Source: Gremmenia infestans (Eukaryota > Ascomycota > Leotiomycetes > Helotiales > Hamatocanthoscyphaceae). From it: a DNA stretch of 64,000 nt. Location of the stretch: assembly GCA_032629725.1 (NCBI GenBank), contig JAFEVB010000015.1, positions 372,001 through 436,000 on the forward strand. Reading direction: 5' to 3'. Under the pieces are notes generated by a model. That model worked only from the letters and a program-made list of their open reading frames with translations, ran no database searches and was not told where the DNA came from. Of the stretch, positions 12,065 through 22,781 are shown piece after piece. Within the stretch, counting starts at the first letter, position 1. Every line of letters begins with the position of its first letter. Made by a program: the position numbers and the translations under genes.

Positions 12065-12195
12065 CTGAGATGGTGATCATCGAGATTATTGGCAGCCATG
12101 TTCAGTCGCCCGTGACTCCATCTGAGATCGATCTGAGATGGGAATCATTGAAATTCTCGACAGCCCTGAACGCGTGTGACTCGATGTGAGCTTCC
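12065..12195. repeat. Degenerate tandem repeat, period about 68 bp
   Basis: Two adjacent units, 12065-12132 and 12133-12195, share 'ctgagatgg', 'atcat(c/t)gaaatt', 'gcagcc' and 'gtgactc' in the same order with point changes. Confidence 0.55.
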
Positions 12196-12754
12196 ATCTG
12201 GAGATTGGATCCTTCAGAAGCTTAGTGCAGCGCTGCCATTGTGGCAAGCAAGATTTGTTGATGCTCATCATGGTTTTGGTTTCGTGAATAATGCCTTTTG
12301 AGGATAGCATGTTGAGTGTGCGCTCTCATCGATGTAAGCGATTGCGAAACGTGTCCCCTGAAGCGCTAGTGTGCCTGAGCGGTGTCGAGCAATGCGGAGT
12401 TAGTCAGCCTACAGTGTTCAGGGCCTACGACCCTCGTTCATAGGAAGGTTCTTAACTTAAAGATAAAACTATTCTCCTTCAGTGCAAAAAGAGCCTTTAG
12501 GAAGTGGCACTGAAGGTGTATTATCTACTTGCTTGCAGGCAGTTATGCATCATTATATAGCACGTGGCATTGTTTTACGAGTGAGATGGAACGTAGTTCT
12601 GGATTTAGGAGTCATTCATCATTGATTGTAGCCCTCTAGAGAACAGGGCATATGGCTGTAGAACAGAAAATGATGAGAGACCATGCCCTGTAAGCCCGCT
12701 CGTGTCGAGTCCCCAGAGTTTAATCCTCCACTTCCGCTCCTTGTCTTGTACACT

Positions 12755-13162
12755 CTAGTATGTTCCCTCAGTTTCTAGTCGAAAATACATGTCTAGCGTA
12801 ATGTATAAGTTTATAGTCTGTTGACCTTGTGAAGGTTCAAAGGATGGAACGTACTTGATTTTAGTGACCCGTCCTTTGACTCCATTCGTAACACGTCGGA
12901 AGAATCTTGCCAGTGCCGAGCCATTTCGATATGCCATTTCCTCCTCGTATGCCGACAGCCCCATGACTTCGGTATCATGTTGAGAAAACTGTTGGCCTGA
13001 TGGAAGACTGCGAATAAGGGTTCTCGTTTCCCAATGACGTCTTGGAAGGTCGTCGGGGAAGCCTTCGGCGCCTGGATATCCATATCTGATACGCTGATAG
13101 CGTCCAAATTGCACGAGTTCCTCGGTACCAATAAAGTATGGGGTTTGATGGTTTTGAGACAT
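12755..13162 (-). CDS. 135-aa protein of unknown function
   Basis: Open frame starting MSQNHQTPYFIGTEELVQFG, with a hydrophilic body rich in Arg and aromatic residues (FARYQRIRYG-like and RRHWETRTLIRSL segments). No signal peptide or known domain. A consensus splice donor (AAG|GTACGT) lies in frame at about 12852, so the true 3' end may be spliced rather than read through to the stop at 12755; I could not decide which acceptor is used. The frame is open upstream to 13318, but MSQNHQ gives the more natural N-terminus. Confidence 0.4.
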   Translation of the reverse strand: MSQNHQTPYFIGTEELVQFGRYQRIRYGYPGAEGFPDDLPRRHWETRTLIRSLPSGQQFSQHDTEVMGLSAYEEEMAYRNGSALARFFRRVTNGVKGRVTKIKYVPSFEPSQGQQTINLYITLDMYFRLETEGTY

Positions 13163-14976
13163 GTTGATGGCTTTGGGTGCAGGATTGTTGTTGTTGGATG
13201 TTCTTGAAAATAAAATAGATTCATGAGCAAGGAGGAAGGCTTTTATACTACACATGTATCTACAAGCGGTGATTCTCCAGCACTTCCTCATTATTCCCAC
13301 ATGCTGACTGATACCCACTCTCCTATTTACAAAGCCTCCTTATTACTCTGAATCACCAATTTTTAGCCAAGTTCCCATCAATCTACCAATCGACATGCGT
13401 ATCTCTATCTCCTGAGCTTCCATGAATCAGACCCCCTTCAAGTCTCTAGATCTACAATGCGAATGCTGCTCATGCACCCAACTCAAACGGCAACCCAACA
13501 AAGGCGTCCAGAACCCGCCCCATCAGGAAAGTTTGCCCCTTCAGTACCACCACGATGACAGCATGATAGCTAACTGGTATGCAGACCCTCTCCAGTCTTT
13601 GTGAGCTCTGCCTTTCTCCCCGAAGAAGTAAAAGCCAGATGACCAGACGACAACAGCTCTGCGCCTCCTTTCAAAGCAGCCCCATCTCATATTCACGGGC
13701 GCAATTAGCCGCCACCGCAATCCTCCCTCTCCTCTACTCTGACCACCAGAGCTTCTACCTGCAAAAGAGACCCCATACCCACTCCTCCTCCATCCTCTTC
13801 ATCAGCTCCAGCTCCAGAGCTACCTCCCTGCCTCCAAAGTCACTATGCAACCCCCTTTCGCCCCATCCCGGCGTCACACAGCCCAAGGGAAATGCAAACG
13901 CACACCACCATCTCCAGCCGATACAGCTCTAAGCCCTCTCTCGCGGCCCTACTACTCTTTGAGCAACATACTCCCCACAAGTCACGTCTATCGCCAGAGC
14001 TTCCAACATCTCCCCTTTCGCAAGCCAGCATAAAGAATCACGCACATAGCTGGAAGCGTGGAGAAGCAGTTCGTGTCTAGGGCACCCCTTCTCGTCCCAG
14101 TCCTGCATCACACAAGTCAAAGGCAAAGGCAAACGCCTAGCACAATATCCAGCCGAAGACTCCTCTCACGAACCTACCCCTTAAGCAGCATACCTCCCAC
14201 AAGCCACGCCTACCACCAGAGCTTCCACGACCCCCTTTTTGCGAAGCAGCATAAAGAGTCACACGCAGAGCTGAGAACGTGGAGGAGCTGGCAGTCTACG
14301 TACAAGGCTAAGCTGCTATGATTGTCGGATGAATAAGAAGTAAAAGGGGTAGAGGACTAAGGTGAGGCTCGTATCCTAGCCTTGACGCGAGATGCTCTGA
14401 TCAAGGATGATTGGAGGGATGGGATGGGATGGGAGATAGGATGGGATGGTAAAAAGCCGTAGTCTTTGGCTGGCAGCCACAAGTAAAAAATAAGAACACC
14501 GATGGAAAGTCCACGAGCCAGCTTGAACTCTCAGACGTCTAGTATATTAACGCTGGATCGTACTCTCCATAGAGGCTGCTATTATAGGCATTCGTTAGCT
14601 GGGGAGTCCTCTACACAGTCGTTGTGAAGAAAGGTATGTATTTTCCAATTGGGCAGACGGCGTTGTGGCCTGGGCGGATTATATCAAGGTAAGAACAATC
14701 CGAACGGATCTGGCCCTTGAAAGAAAGATATTCTAGACATCCAAGCCGCATGGCTCACATGAAAAGGGCTATACTGTTGACGAATCTCCAATTAGGTGAA
14801 ACACCGTTCGAATTCCACAGTCTATATACCCATCCACCCAATCAAATGAAACCATAGTGATTTGTGCTTGTTAAGGGCGGTACAGCCCTACAATGAAAAA
14901 GTGTCACAGACTTTCAGACCCCAGCATACCTTCTTTCAAAACAAATCGGATTCAAAGTCGACGATTCATCTCCTCC
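13163..14976. other. Intergenic with an old tandem duplication
   Basis: Short open frames on both strands (for example 13422-13932 on the plus strand) are Ser/Pro/His-rich and overlap each other; none is convincing. A duplicated block of about 200 bp (13870-14293) and a GGGAT-type satellite (14414-14449) are the only clear structures. Confidence 0.4.
13870..14293 (+). repeat. Degenerate tandem duplication, period about 228 bp
   Basis: 13870-14065 and 14100-14293 share blocks in the same order: 'gcaaacgc', 'atccagccga', 'ctcacgaaccta', 'acaagccacg', 'ccagagcttcca', 'agcataaagagtcac' and 'gtggagaagc'. A partial third copy may begin near 13740. Confidence 0.55.
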
Positions 14977-15721
14977 TCAATAAGTTCCTAAGGGCCGGTA
15001 TGGGCAGTTGCGACTCAGGTGGGTATGTTTACCGCAGTAGATACACCGAATCGTGGTCAGAGCTTCTATCATGGTGACTTGTTCCGAGACAGCATGAGAC
15101 CCCGGCATTGTCTCCTCTTGTGACCTGCACTTCCGCTTCATATTTTTACTTTCAGTACTCGATGCCGAAGAACCAGCCGAGACTGTCTTTCTTCGCTTCC
15201 TTTTGGCTTGAACCTTAGGCGGCTGGGCAGTTGAAAGCCTTTCCCGTGCAAGAACGCCGCCTATTTCCTTCTGGCTGTGTGAAAGGGCATCTCTCCTCTC
15301 CTTTTTGGTGTTACACGCGCAAATCTTTTGTCTATCAAACGCGGACTCCGGGAAATAGTCAGGGAGGTGCGCGGGCCAAAACTTGGAATCATCGTACTCG
15401 AGACCATCGGGTTCGGGACCATCAACCACATCTCCAGAATTATCACTCATGTCGATATCTCCCAAACTTGGTTCCCATTGGACCTTTTCGCTTTGGCTGT
15501 TGGGCTCTTGCGTGGGTTTTTCGGAAGAATTGCTTGCGAACGGTTGCGTTACGATCGGAGTCGCAACCTCAATTGGAACCAAAGGGATACTGCTGGGCAG
15601 AGGCCCATCTTGTGCTATGACACCGTTTTAGTCCTGGTGGAAGATGGCTTGGAAGGATGGACTTACTGGCATTGTGGTGAGCTTTCTGAATGCGTTCCAA
15701 GGGAGTTGGAGAAGAAGACAT
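14977..15721 (-). CDS. CCHC zinc-knuckle protein
   Basis: Exons 15721..15667 and 15614..14977 join through a 52-nt intron (230 aa, starting MSSSPTPLERIQKAHHNA). The C-terminus carries one zinc knuckle, CIYCGKHTHLSRNC (C-x2-C-x4-H-x4-C), the single-stranded nucleic-acid binding motif of retroviral Gag and cellular RNA-binding proteins. The middle is acidic, then strongly basic (KVQAKRKRRKTVSAG), a likely nuclear signal. No other domain is visible. It may be a small nuclear RNA-binding protein, or a domesticated or decayed retroelement Gag product; the presence of an intron and the lack of pol-like sequence nearby argue for a host gene. Function is unassigned. Confidence 0.6.
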
Positions 15722-17596
15722 AGTAGATATGTCATCAACACGCAACCCGCATCAAGTCACGTCGAAATAAGCCTCAATTCCTCTCTGGATCGTGTCTTGG
15801 ATAAATTTCAGGTTGCTACCAATGCTCGGGTCTTCACAGTTTCAGTGTGAACGTGGAGAAATTGCAAGTGGGAAACACAGTGTTCCGTTAAGAATGGCAG
15901 GCGATAATCAAATGTTGGTTTCGTGTTGTGGACAATCGGGGATTGAAGTTTGCGAGGTACGTTAGACAGATAAGAGGTTAGCTGGCGTGTGTGTGAAAGG
16001 AAGGCGCGTTCCTGGAAATTGGAAGTTGGGAAGGAGCCACTTCTCAATCATGTACCACTGGCTGAGTTTGGACGCGGTCAAAGTTTAGCGAATACCTGGA
16101 ATTAAGAAGTTATAATCATACATGCTCCTCCCAGGTCCTAGATCCTATGGTATTCTGAAAGTAGGCGGCACAAATCGCAACACTTCTGGTAGAACTTGGA
16201 AGTTGGAAGAGCAGTGACGCGACATTACATCTTTTTAACTGCATGGTAATCATGATAATATGTCATCCGAAAGGAAGGGCCAGTCTGTATATACCTATAG
16301 GTAGTTGAGCAATCATACCCAGCAAAGGTAAATTCGATCGTTTTCTCGGCCACTCTTTCCCCCCTTTTCTGAGATGAAGGGCACCAACAAGCGAACTCGC
16401 TAGGTAATTTCACTTCCCCCTCCTTTGCAACTCGTCTTCTACTTCCTTACCACTCTGATATACGACCAGCTTCGCCATCATTTACATAAGGAGTGCAATC
16501 ATAAGACAATTTAGGGATCTCACAACACGTTATCTGTTAAGTACATGTTTCTAGTACTTCGAGCCTGTTTGGTACGTGAGTTGACGCTTACTTCGTCCAA
16601 CATGCCAAAATATCCAGGAATGACAGAGGCGAACCATCGAAGCCGCTTTTGAAATGACATTAGGGTTCTGAGCTTGTCAGAGCAACACGAAGCTGTTAGG
16701 CTCATGTTGTTTTATGAATTACTCCGTACTGGTGCCACAGAGTACACGGAAATTGGCCGAGGACTGATTAGCCCTGTCAACTTGACAACTTCATTGTTAT
16801 TGATCTTTGCAACACATGTCTATTTTCATCTGAACGGAATCTAAGTACTTGCTGACATCCTTTGTCCAATCAATGGCTGGTAATTCAGGTTGTGTTGTAC
16901 CTAGGTACCATCACGTGCTTAGACAATCCGCGCTAGTAAACGTTGAAGTCAGTCAAACACGTGCAACCGGTTTTAAGCATGCATATAGGTACCTATAGGT
17001 ACCTGATGGGATGGTCTTGAAATCGTATGGTGCACCACATAATCCAAAGCATCCTGAAGTTCAGCGCAAAAAGAAGCCCCTCTATTTGTACAGCATGCAA
17101 GAATTCTTGGCATACGGTTCCTGCGTATCCCAGTGGTCAACCACATGGCCGCTAAATCTGCAGTATACGGAGTACGAGTAGTCGTCACCCCGCGCAACCA
17201 CGAATCATGAATCCTTGCACCCATCTGATCTCAATGTTGCTGTGCTGTGCTTCCTCAAAAGAATACAATTATCAAAGGCTTCATTCTCTCTCAATATCCA
17301 CCTAACTTCATTACCATCGTCGTTTGATTAAGCGGATAACGTTGCTTGGTCGACCCTACGGCCGATAATACGCACGATAAGGATTGTTTACTCCCACAGC
17401 AAACGAACCATTTTTCAATATCACCACACCGAGGCATTCTTCAGATAACACAAATACCCGCATTCCACGGCTACATATCGATATCTCGAACCCCCGCTGA
17501 AGAACATCTATTCCACCGTTTTGATTCCTTGGGAAAGGAAAGGACTAGACACAGAGCTGCCCCTCGAGGGCCAGCACAAGCACACCGTCATTTACG
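15722..17596. other. Intergenic
   Basis: No supportable gene. It contains an 18-bp perfect palindrome (AGGTACCTATAGGTACCT, 16987-17004) and, at the right end, the presumed promoter and leader of the b561-type gene. Confidence 0.4.
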
Positions 17597-20097
17597 ATGG
17601 GAGACAATCTCTCTCCCGCCGGGAGCAGCACCTATTCTTCCAACACGATGTATGTAGGGGATGGAACCTGGGATGCTACGAGAAACGATTTTCTGCTGCC
17701 GAATCTGGTGGGGTTGAATTTTGAGACGATGAGATATAATGGTACGCCTCCCTTCGGCTGGTAAACATTTAGGAAGGAAATCTGCTAACCATTTGGTTCT
17801 TGGAAATAGGGATGGGAAATCGATTTAAAGAAATGCCCCAATATTACGGCCTCATACTAGCACACGGGGTCATCGCGGTCATTGCCTTCCTCTTCATCGT
17901 ACCAGCCGCGATTCTCACCGCGCGGTTTTACGGACGTTCGCCGGGCTGGGCGTTAAAATGGCATATCTATTTGCAGGTTATGACGGTCCTGTTATCTACA
18001 GTAGTATTCATATTAGGTTCATTTGCAGTCGGTTCCAGACGCAGTTATACGAACCCTCACCATGGCATTGGGCTCGCGATATATGTTCTCATCTTGGTAC
18101 AAGCGATTGGCGGATGGTGGGTACATTCTCGCGAGAAGGGGAAATCACGGAGAAAATTGCCTATCAAATTGTTTCTACATCAGTGGATTGGTAGAGCGGT
18201 TGCGTTGTTGGGTATTGCGCAGGTTCCATTGGGACTGACGCTTTATGGGAGCCCCAAGTTTACGTTTATTCTATATGCGCTTTGGATGACATTCTTGTTG
18301 GTGTTATATTTTGTGTTGAGTTACAGGGCGTTGCCTCATTTTGGTGTCGGTGCGAGGGAGAGCAGTCATGGCGGGACTGTTATTGAGGATCGAAAATCGA
18401 GTCGATTTGGGGGCTTCTTGGCTCCATTGACGGCTGGAGCTGTTGGAGCTGGAGCTGCTGCTTTGTTGAGTGGACGCCGACGGGATAGAAGTAGGAGTCG
18501 AAGCCGATCCAGAAGCAGAAGAGATGAAGTCCTTCCTAGTCGACGAGGCAGCGGAAGTTACATTGAGGAAGAGAAGTTCCAGTCGAGACGGAAAGAATCG
18601 GGCACAATGGACAAGGTGTTCAAAGTGGCAGCCGCTGTAGGTGCTGGTGCACTGGTTAAGAGTATGTTGGACCGACGGCATAGGAAGGATGAAGAGAGCG
18701 AATACTCTTCAGTGGCACCTGATACACCATCACGCCGGCATGGACGAAACTCGCACTACAATGATACTGAGATCAGCGAAGACAGCCGAATGGAACAAGG
18801 CCGACGACCCCGAAATCCAATATTGCCCGGCCCAGGAGACCCGGTTGCAGCAGCTTCTGCTATGAGTGCTGCAGAAGCTAGACCTCATACCCCACGGCCA
18901 CTTCCTTCCCATTCTCATGGTCGCCAAACCAGCTACGATTCTAATTCTTACTATGACTCGGAATACTCCCCATCTCGGCATCCACAATCAACACATGGCG
19001 TTCGAAATGGGCTATTGGCAGGACTGGGATTGGGATGGTTTGCGAAAAAGATGAAGGATCGCCGGGACAAAAAGGAGATGGACCGTCTCGACAGAATAGA
19101 AGCAGAGCGCATCGAGTCCGAACGCCTAGCACGACATGGATCTAACGCGGGCGGATCTAGACTGACTGGAGATGGCTTTCCGACACCCATTCGAAAGCAT
19201 CGACCTCAAGAATCAAACATATCGTCAGATCTCTCATCAATTATCGATAATCCACATTCCATCCGGCCAGGAGCTTCCATCCCACCGGTTCCATCCGCAA
19301 TGGCAGGAGGATCGGCTGCGGCTCACCAGCCAGGTTCGAGAAGTAACCTTACAGAACCTCTAGTAATGCCATCAGCACCCCCCGATCCACAGGGTATCCT
19401 ACACCAAGAATCAGAGAGCGAAACCTACATGTCATCAGGTGGCCAGCCACGCCGCCGGCCCTCAGCACGTCGACGGCGAGAAGGTGAAAAGGCAGCTGCA
19501 GTAGCAGTAGCAGCAGGCCTCGCCGCAGAAGAAGAAGCGAGAAGACATCGCAGTAGGAGTCGTGGTGGTGAACCCGTGACTTCTCCGCCTGTCAGCGTCA
19601 AAGTCAAGGTACACGGCGATAAAGACCGTAATGTAACTTTACGACGACTAACGGAGCAAGAAGCGGCAGCGGAGAGAGAAGTCAGGAAGAACTCTCGACA
19701 GCGCAGGCGGCGGGCCGATAGTCTGAGCAGTTTGAGCGGTACTGATACTGCTATTTCGAATCGGCGGTATAGGAGGAGTGAGCGAGCTGCTGAGAAGAGA
19801 GCTGAAGCGAGCGTTCCTCCTCCACCTGCAATGGCACCATTAGATCCTCCAAGTCCTGCATTTGCTGGTGGGCGAAAACCAAAAGATAGCGCCTATTATA
19901 GCGGACGGCCAGGCGATTCATCGGCGCTTGGAGGCGAAGGAAGTGTAGGCAGTCATGGGACGTGGAGCGGAATGAGTCCTGGAAGTGGGAAGGGAAGTGG
20001 GAGGGGAAGCACTATGAGTGAGGATGCAGCGGAACGGCGGCGGAGGAGGAGGTTAGAGAGAAGTCAGAAACCGACGGGGACTGTGGATTTCACTTGA
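17597..20097 (+). CDS. Cytochrome b561-type membrane protein with long basic tail
   Basis: Exons 17597..17741 and 17810..20097 (68-nt intron, branch TGCTAAC) give 810 aa. Residues 60-205 hold five or six membrane helices. Conserved histidines stand at H67 (ILAHG), H100 (WHIYLQ), H132/133 (PHHGIG) and H172 (FLHQWIG), the haem-ligand pattern of the cytochrome b561/ferric-reductase transmembrane family, which passes electrons across a membrane. There is no DOMON domain in front; the 50-residue N-terminus is soluble. From residue 215 to the end the protein is low-complexity: RS repeats (DRSRSRSRSRSRR), two Gly/Ala-rich hydrophobic patches (GAVGAGAAALLSG and VAAAVGAGALVKSMLDRR), basic and Glu-rich stretches. 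The tail probably faces the cytosol. The electron donor and acceptor are unknown. Confidence 0.85.
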
Positions 20098-20531
20098 TGA
20101 ACGTGCGTATATACAGATACCACTATATGATTGTGCTTTGGGCTACTGCTAGGAGTTTGGATTGTAAAATTAGTTGGATGAGGATACCTAGGTATGGATT
20201 GCATAGTCGCGAGACCATTTAGATGATGTTTGCGGCATTAATGAATGGACTTTATACCCATGGTCTACCTCCTAATGAATATAAGCGCTTGAACAATGTT
20301 TTCCTTGTCACAAAATATTATAGAAACTCAGCCAAAGAGCATGTGAAGAGGCGAGGCTACTTATCCCCCAATCTCAGCCTCGCGCTAAAAAAGACCGCTG
20401 CATGTAAACAAACCGCCCTCCAAATATCTCCATCTCCCACTATTCACCTCACCTCACCACACACCACCACTTAAACCTCCTTTCCAGCAACACAAAGAAA
20501 GAAAACAGCACAATTCCTCTTCCGCAAAGAA
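20098..20531. other. Intergenic between b561-type gene and NNF1
   Basis: 3' flank of the membrane-protein gene and the CT/CA-rich leader (about 20400-20530) of NNF1. No other gene is seen. Confidence 0.5.
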
Positions 20532-21304
20532 ATGCCATCCGCAAACCAAGCCTCCACATCACCCTCTCCAACCCCACCACCCCATCCACCCACCGCGCTC
20601 ACGCCCGGCAAACGCGCCACAGCCCTGCGCGACATCTATACGAAAACGCTCACCGCGACGCTCTCCTCCATCACGTACTCCACATTCGCCGAATGCTTCC
20701 CGTCGATCGACGCACGTGCGCTACAGGCGCTGCATGCGGATATGGTGGGTAAACTGAGGGTGTTCGCGATGGCGGAGTTTGAGAGGGTGTGCGAGGAGAG
20801 GGGGGTCGTGGAGGGGTTGAATGGGCTGGAGGATGTGGTGGAGGAGGGGTGGAGGAGGAGGGCTAGGTGTAGTGATGGGGGGGATGGTGAGGGGGTGGTT
20901 GCGTAAGTGTTCTCTTGGTTTTGTGGTTTGTGTTTGGGGTTTTAGAGGGGGGTTGACAGTGGGGATGAGATTGAAAAGAGGAAGGCTAATTTGTGGGGAT
21001 TTGATTTAGGCCGCATACTTTAGCACCGGATACCCTGGTTCAGGGCCATGTGCACGCGATTTTGAATAGTCAGCAGAGCCAGCTTAATGCGAAGCTGCAG
21101 ACGGCGCAGAGTCAGAATGCTAGTTTGAGGGAGAGGATGGAGGAGCAGAGGAGGGAGATTGAGGGGTTGGTTGGGGGGCTTGAGGTTGTGGTGAGGGACC
21201 TGGAGGGGGCGGGGAGGTTGGTTGGCGAGGAAGGGGAGGGTTTGGGGGTGCAGAGTAGGGAGGCGGAGAGGGCGATTCGGGATGTGGGGATCGGTGGTCA
21301 TTGA
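20532..21304 (+). CDS. NNF1: Kinetochore MIND complex subunit Nnf1
   Basis: Exons 20532..20902 and 21010..21304 (107-nt intron) give 221 aa. After a Pro/Ser-rich start, the Nnf1 signature appears: TPGKRATALRDIYTKTL, then YSTFAECFPSID, then KLRVFAMAEFERVCEERGVV and a LNGLEDVVEEG segment. The second exon begins PHTLAPDTLVQGHVHAIL and continues as a coiled coil (NAKLQTAQSQNASLRERMEEQ). Nnf1 pairs with Mtw1 in the four-subunit MIND/Mis12 complex, which links centromeric chromatin to the microtubule-binding Ndc80 complex. Length and order of motifs fit other filamentous fungi. Codon use in the C-terminal half is unusually G-rich on the coding strand. No paralogue is seen in the window. Confidence 0.88.
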
Positions 21305-22781
21305 GGGAGTAGCAGGTGTATGGGTATGGATTTGTAATAAAGGGATTGGGGATATTGGCGTTTATAGGATGGATAGTTGGATGGGTTAGGATAGGCCGGA
21401 TATACCAGGGTGCGGTTATGATGGTATTCAAGCACAATACTGGAAGATTATCAGGGAGTAGAGGGAAACAGCATGTTTGCTGCCTGCAGCTTGGAATTGT
21501 CGTCCAGAGCAAGATGTGTCAGGTGTTCTATATCACAATTGAAGATACGTATACAGCCGAACAGTCCCTTGCAATATTTCAGTCTACGCCTCCATCCAAC
21601 ACCGGTTTGTTTCGCCAATACCTAGTAATACCCTCTTCATCTCAACGCTATTCAGATGCTAATATGTCGCTCAGGAAACCCAAACATGAACCCGGAGTCC
21701 CAGTCTGGTTGTCAATCATACGCCATTTCAAACTCACTTTGAAGCCCCATAATGTCCAACTACCCAAATCTACCCTCTGACATCGCCGGGGTAACATTCT
21801 CCTCCGGATCTATATTCCCATAATCGAGCACGATTCAGTAGGGGCAATCCATTCCGTTGATTTTCCCGTCCTCCAGTCGATCGCCCATCTCTTCCCCTTC
21901 ATAATCACAAGATCGCCCTTACGAGGACGTCTGGAAGGAATGGGCCCCATGCTTCGTTTGGCATAGCACTAGGGAGAGAAAACCATAGTAGGGATTTCAA
22001 GGGGGTGGGAGAAAGGAGATAGAAGAGACGGAAAGTATCAACTGTCTCGGATCCTAGCGGAAGGACACGACTCCCAACAGTTCGGAAGGAAGGAGCGAGT
22101 ATCCACGCTGCTGGGTTATCTACCTACCCTCGTATCCATCCCAGCCGCCGTCGTAGTATATAGAAGGGCATGATAACCAATCCCGATGTTACCCCTGATT
22201 TTAGAAAAGGCCTAAGCGAACACCCTTACCAAGCTGGTCCCGCCCCCTTTTTGGTTGTGGCTGGACTTTGATACTCCAATCAACGCTTCGAAACATGCCT
22301 ACGCCAAAAACAATAAATGGATCATTGGAGGTTAACTTATGAATAACAGCCTGGGTTCGAGATCGTCTGCACGGGAAAATCAATCACAGACTTGCACAAG
22401 TAGGATGTGAGCGAGCGCTTCGTCGGGATTTCGAAGTGAAGAAGTGAAATTCAAGTGATTAGAGGAATTGATTTTAGCCAGAGAAATCAGAAGTGCATGA
22501 GCTGTGAGGACTAAATGTGGTACAGCAGCCGCAGGGAAAATTGGATCACGGGGACTTTTAAGTTAGAACCATTGGGAAAGGTTCCTTGGGTGGAAGAAGG
22601 GGTTGAAGATCAAGATATATGAAATAGGATTGGGTCGGGTATGCCATTTAGCAATTTTCGTAAGTCATCTTTGTATTTATAATTGATCGCTCGCATCATT
22701 ACCATGGCAAGTCCAGTTTAACCGAACAGACTTATCAGGACTTCATGAGTGCTTAGAAAATACCGTGCGTCGATGCCGATT
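21305..22781. other. Intergenic
   Basis: An open frame at 21316-21780 (154 codons) begins just after NNF1 but has a mixed composition typical of chance, so it is not called. No other signal is seen. Confidence 0.4.

Larger units (their letters stand above)
10030..12754. other. Gene-poor, repeat-bearing stretch
   Basis: About 2.7 kb without a supportable gene. It contains a perfect 22-bp inverted repeat (11273-11340), a 20-bp direct repeat (11357-11376 and 11775-11794) and a degenerate tandem repeat of about 68 bp (12065-12195). Short protein-like pieces on the minus strand between 11.87 and 12.31 kb change frame repeatedly and look like relics. Confidence 0.4.

Noticed and set aside
21020..21512. 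Pro-rich minus-strand frames
   Set aside because: Antisense to the G-rich second exon of NNF1, which explains the Pro codons.
21316..21780. 154-codon plus-strand frame just after NNF1
   Set aside because: No motif, odd composition and no splice support; probably 3' flank of NNF1 open by chance.
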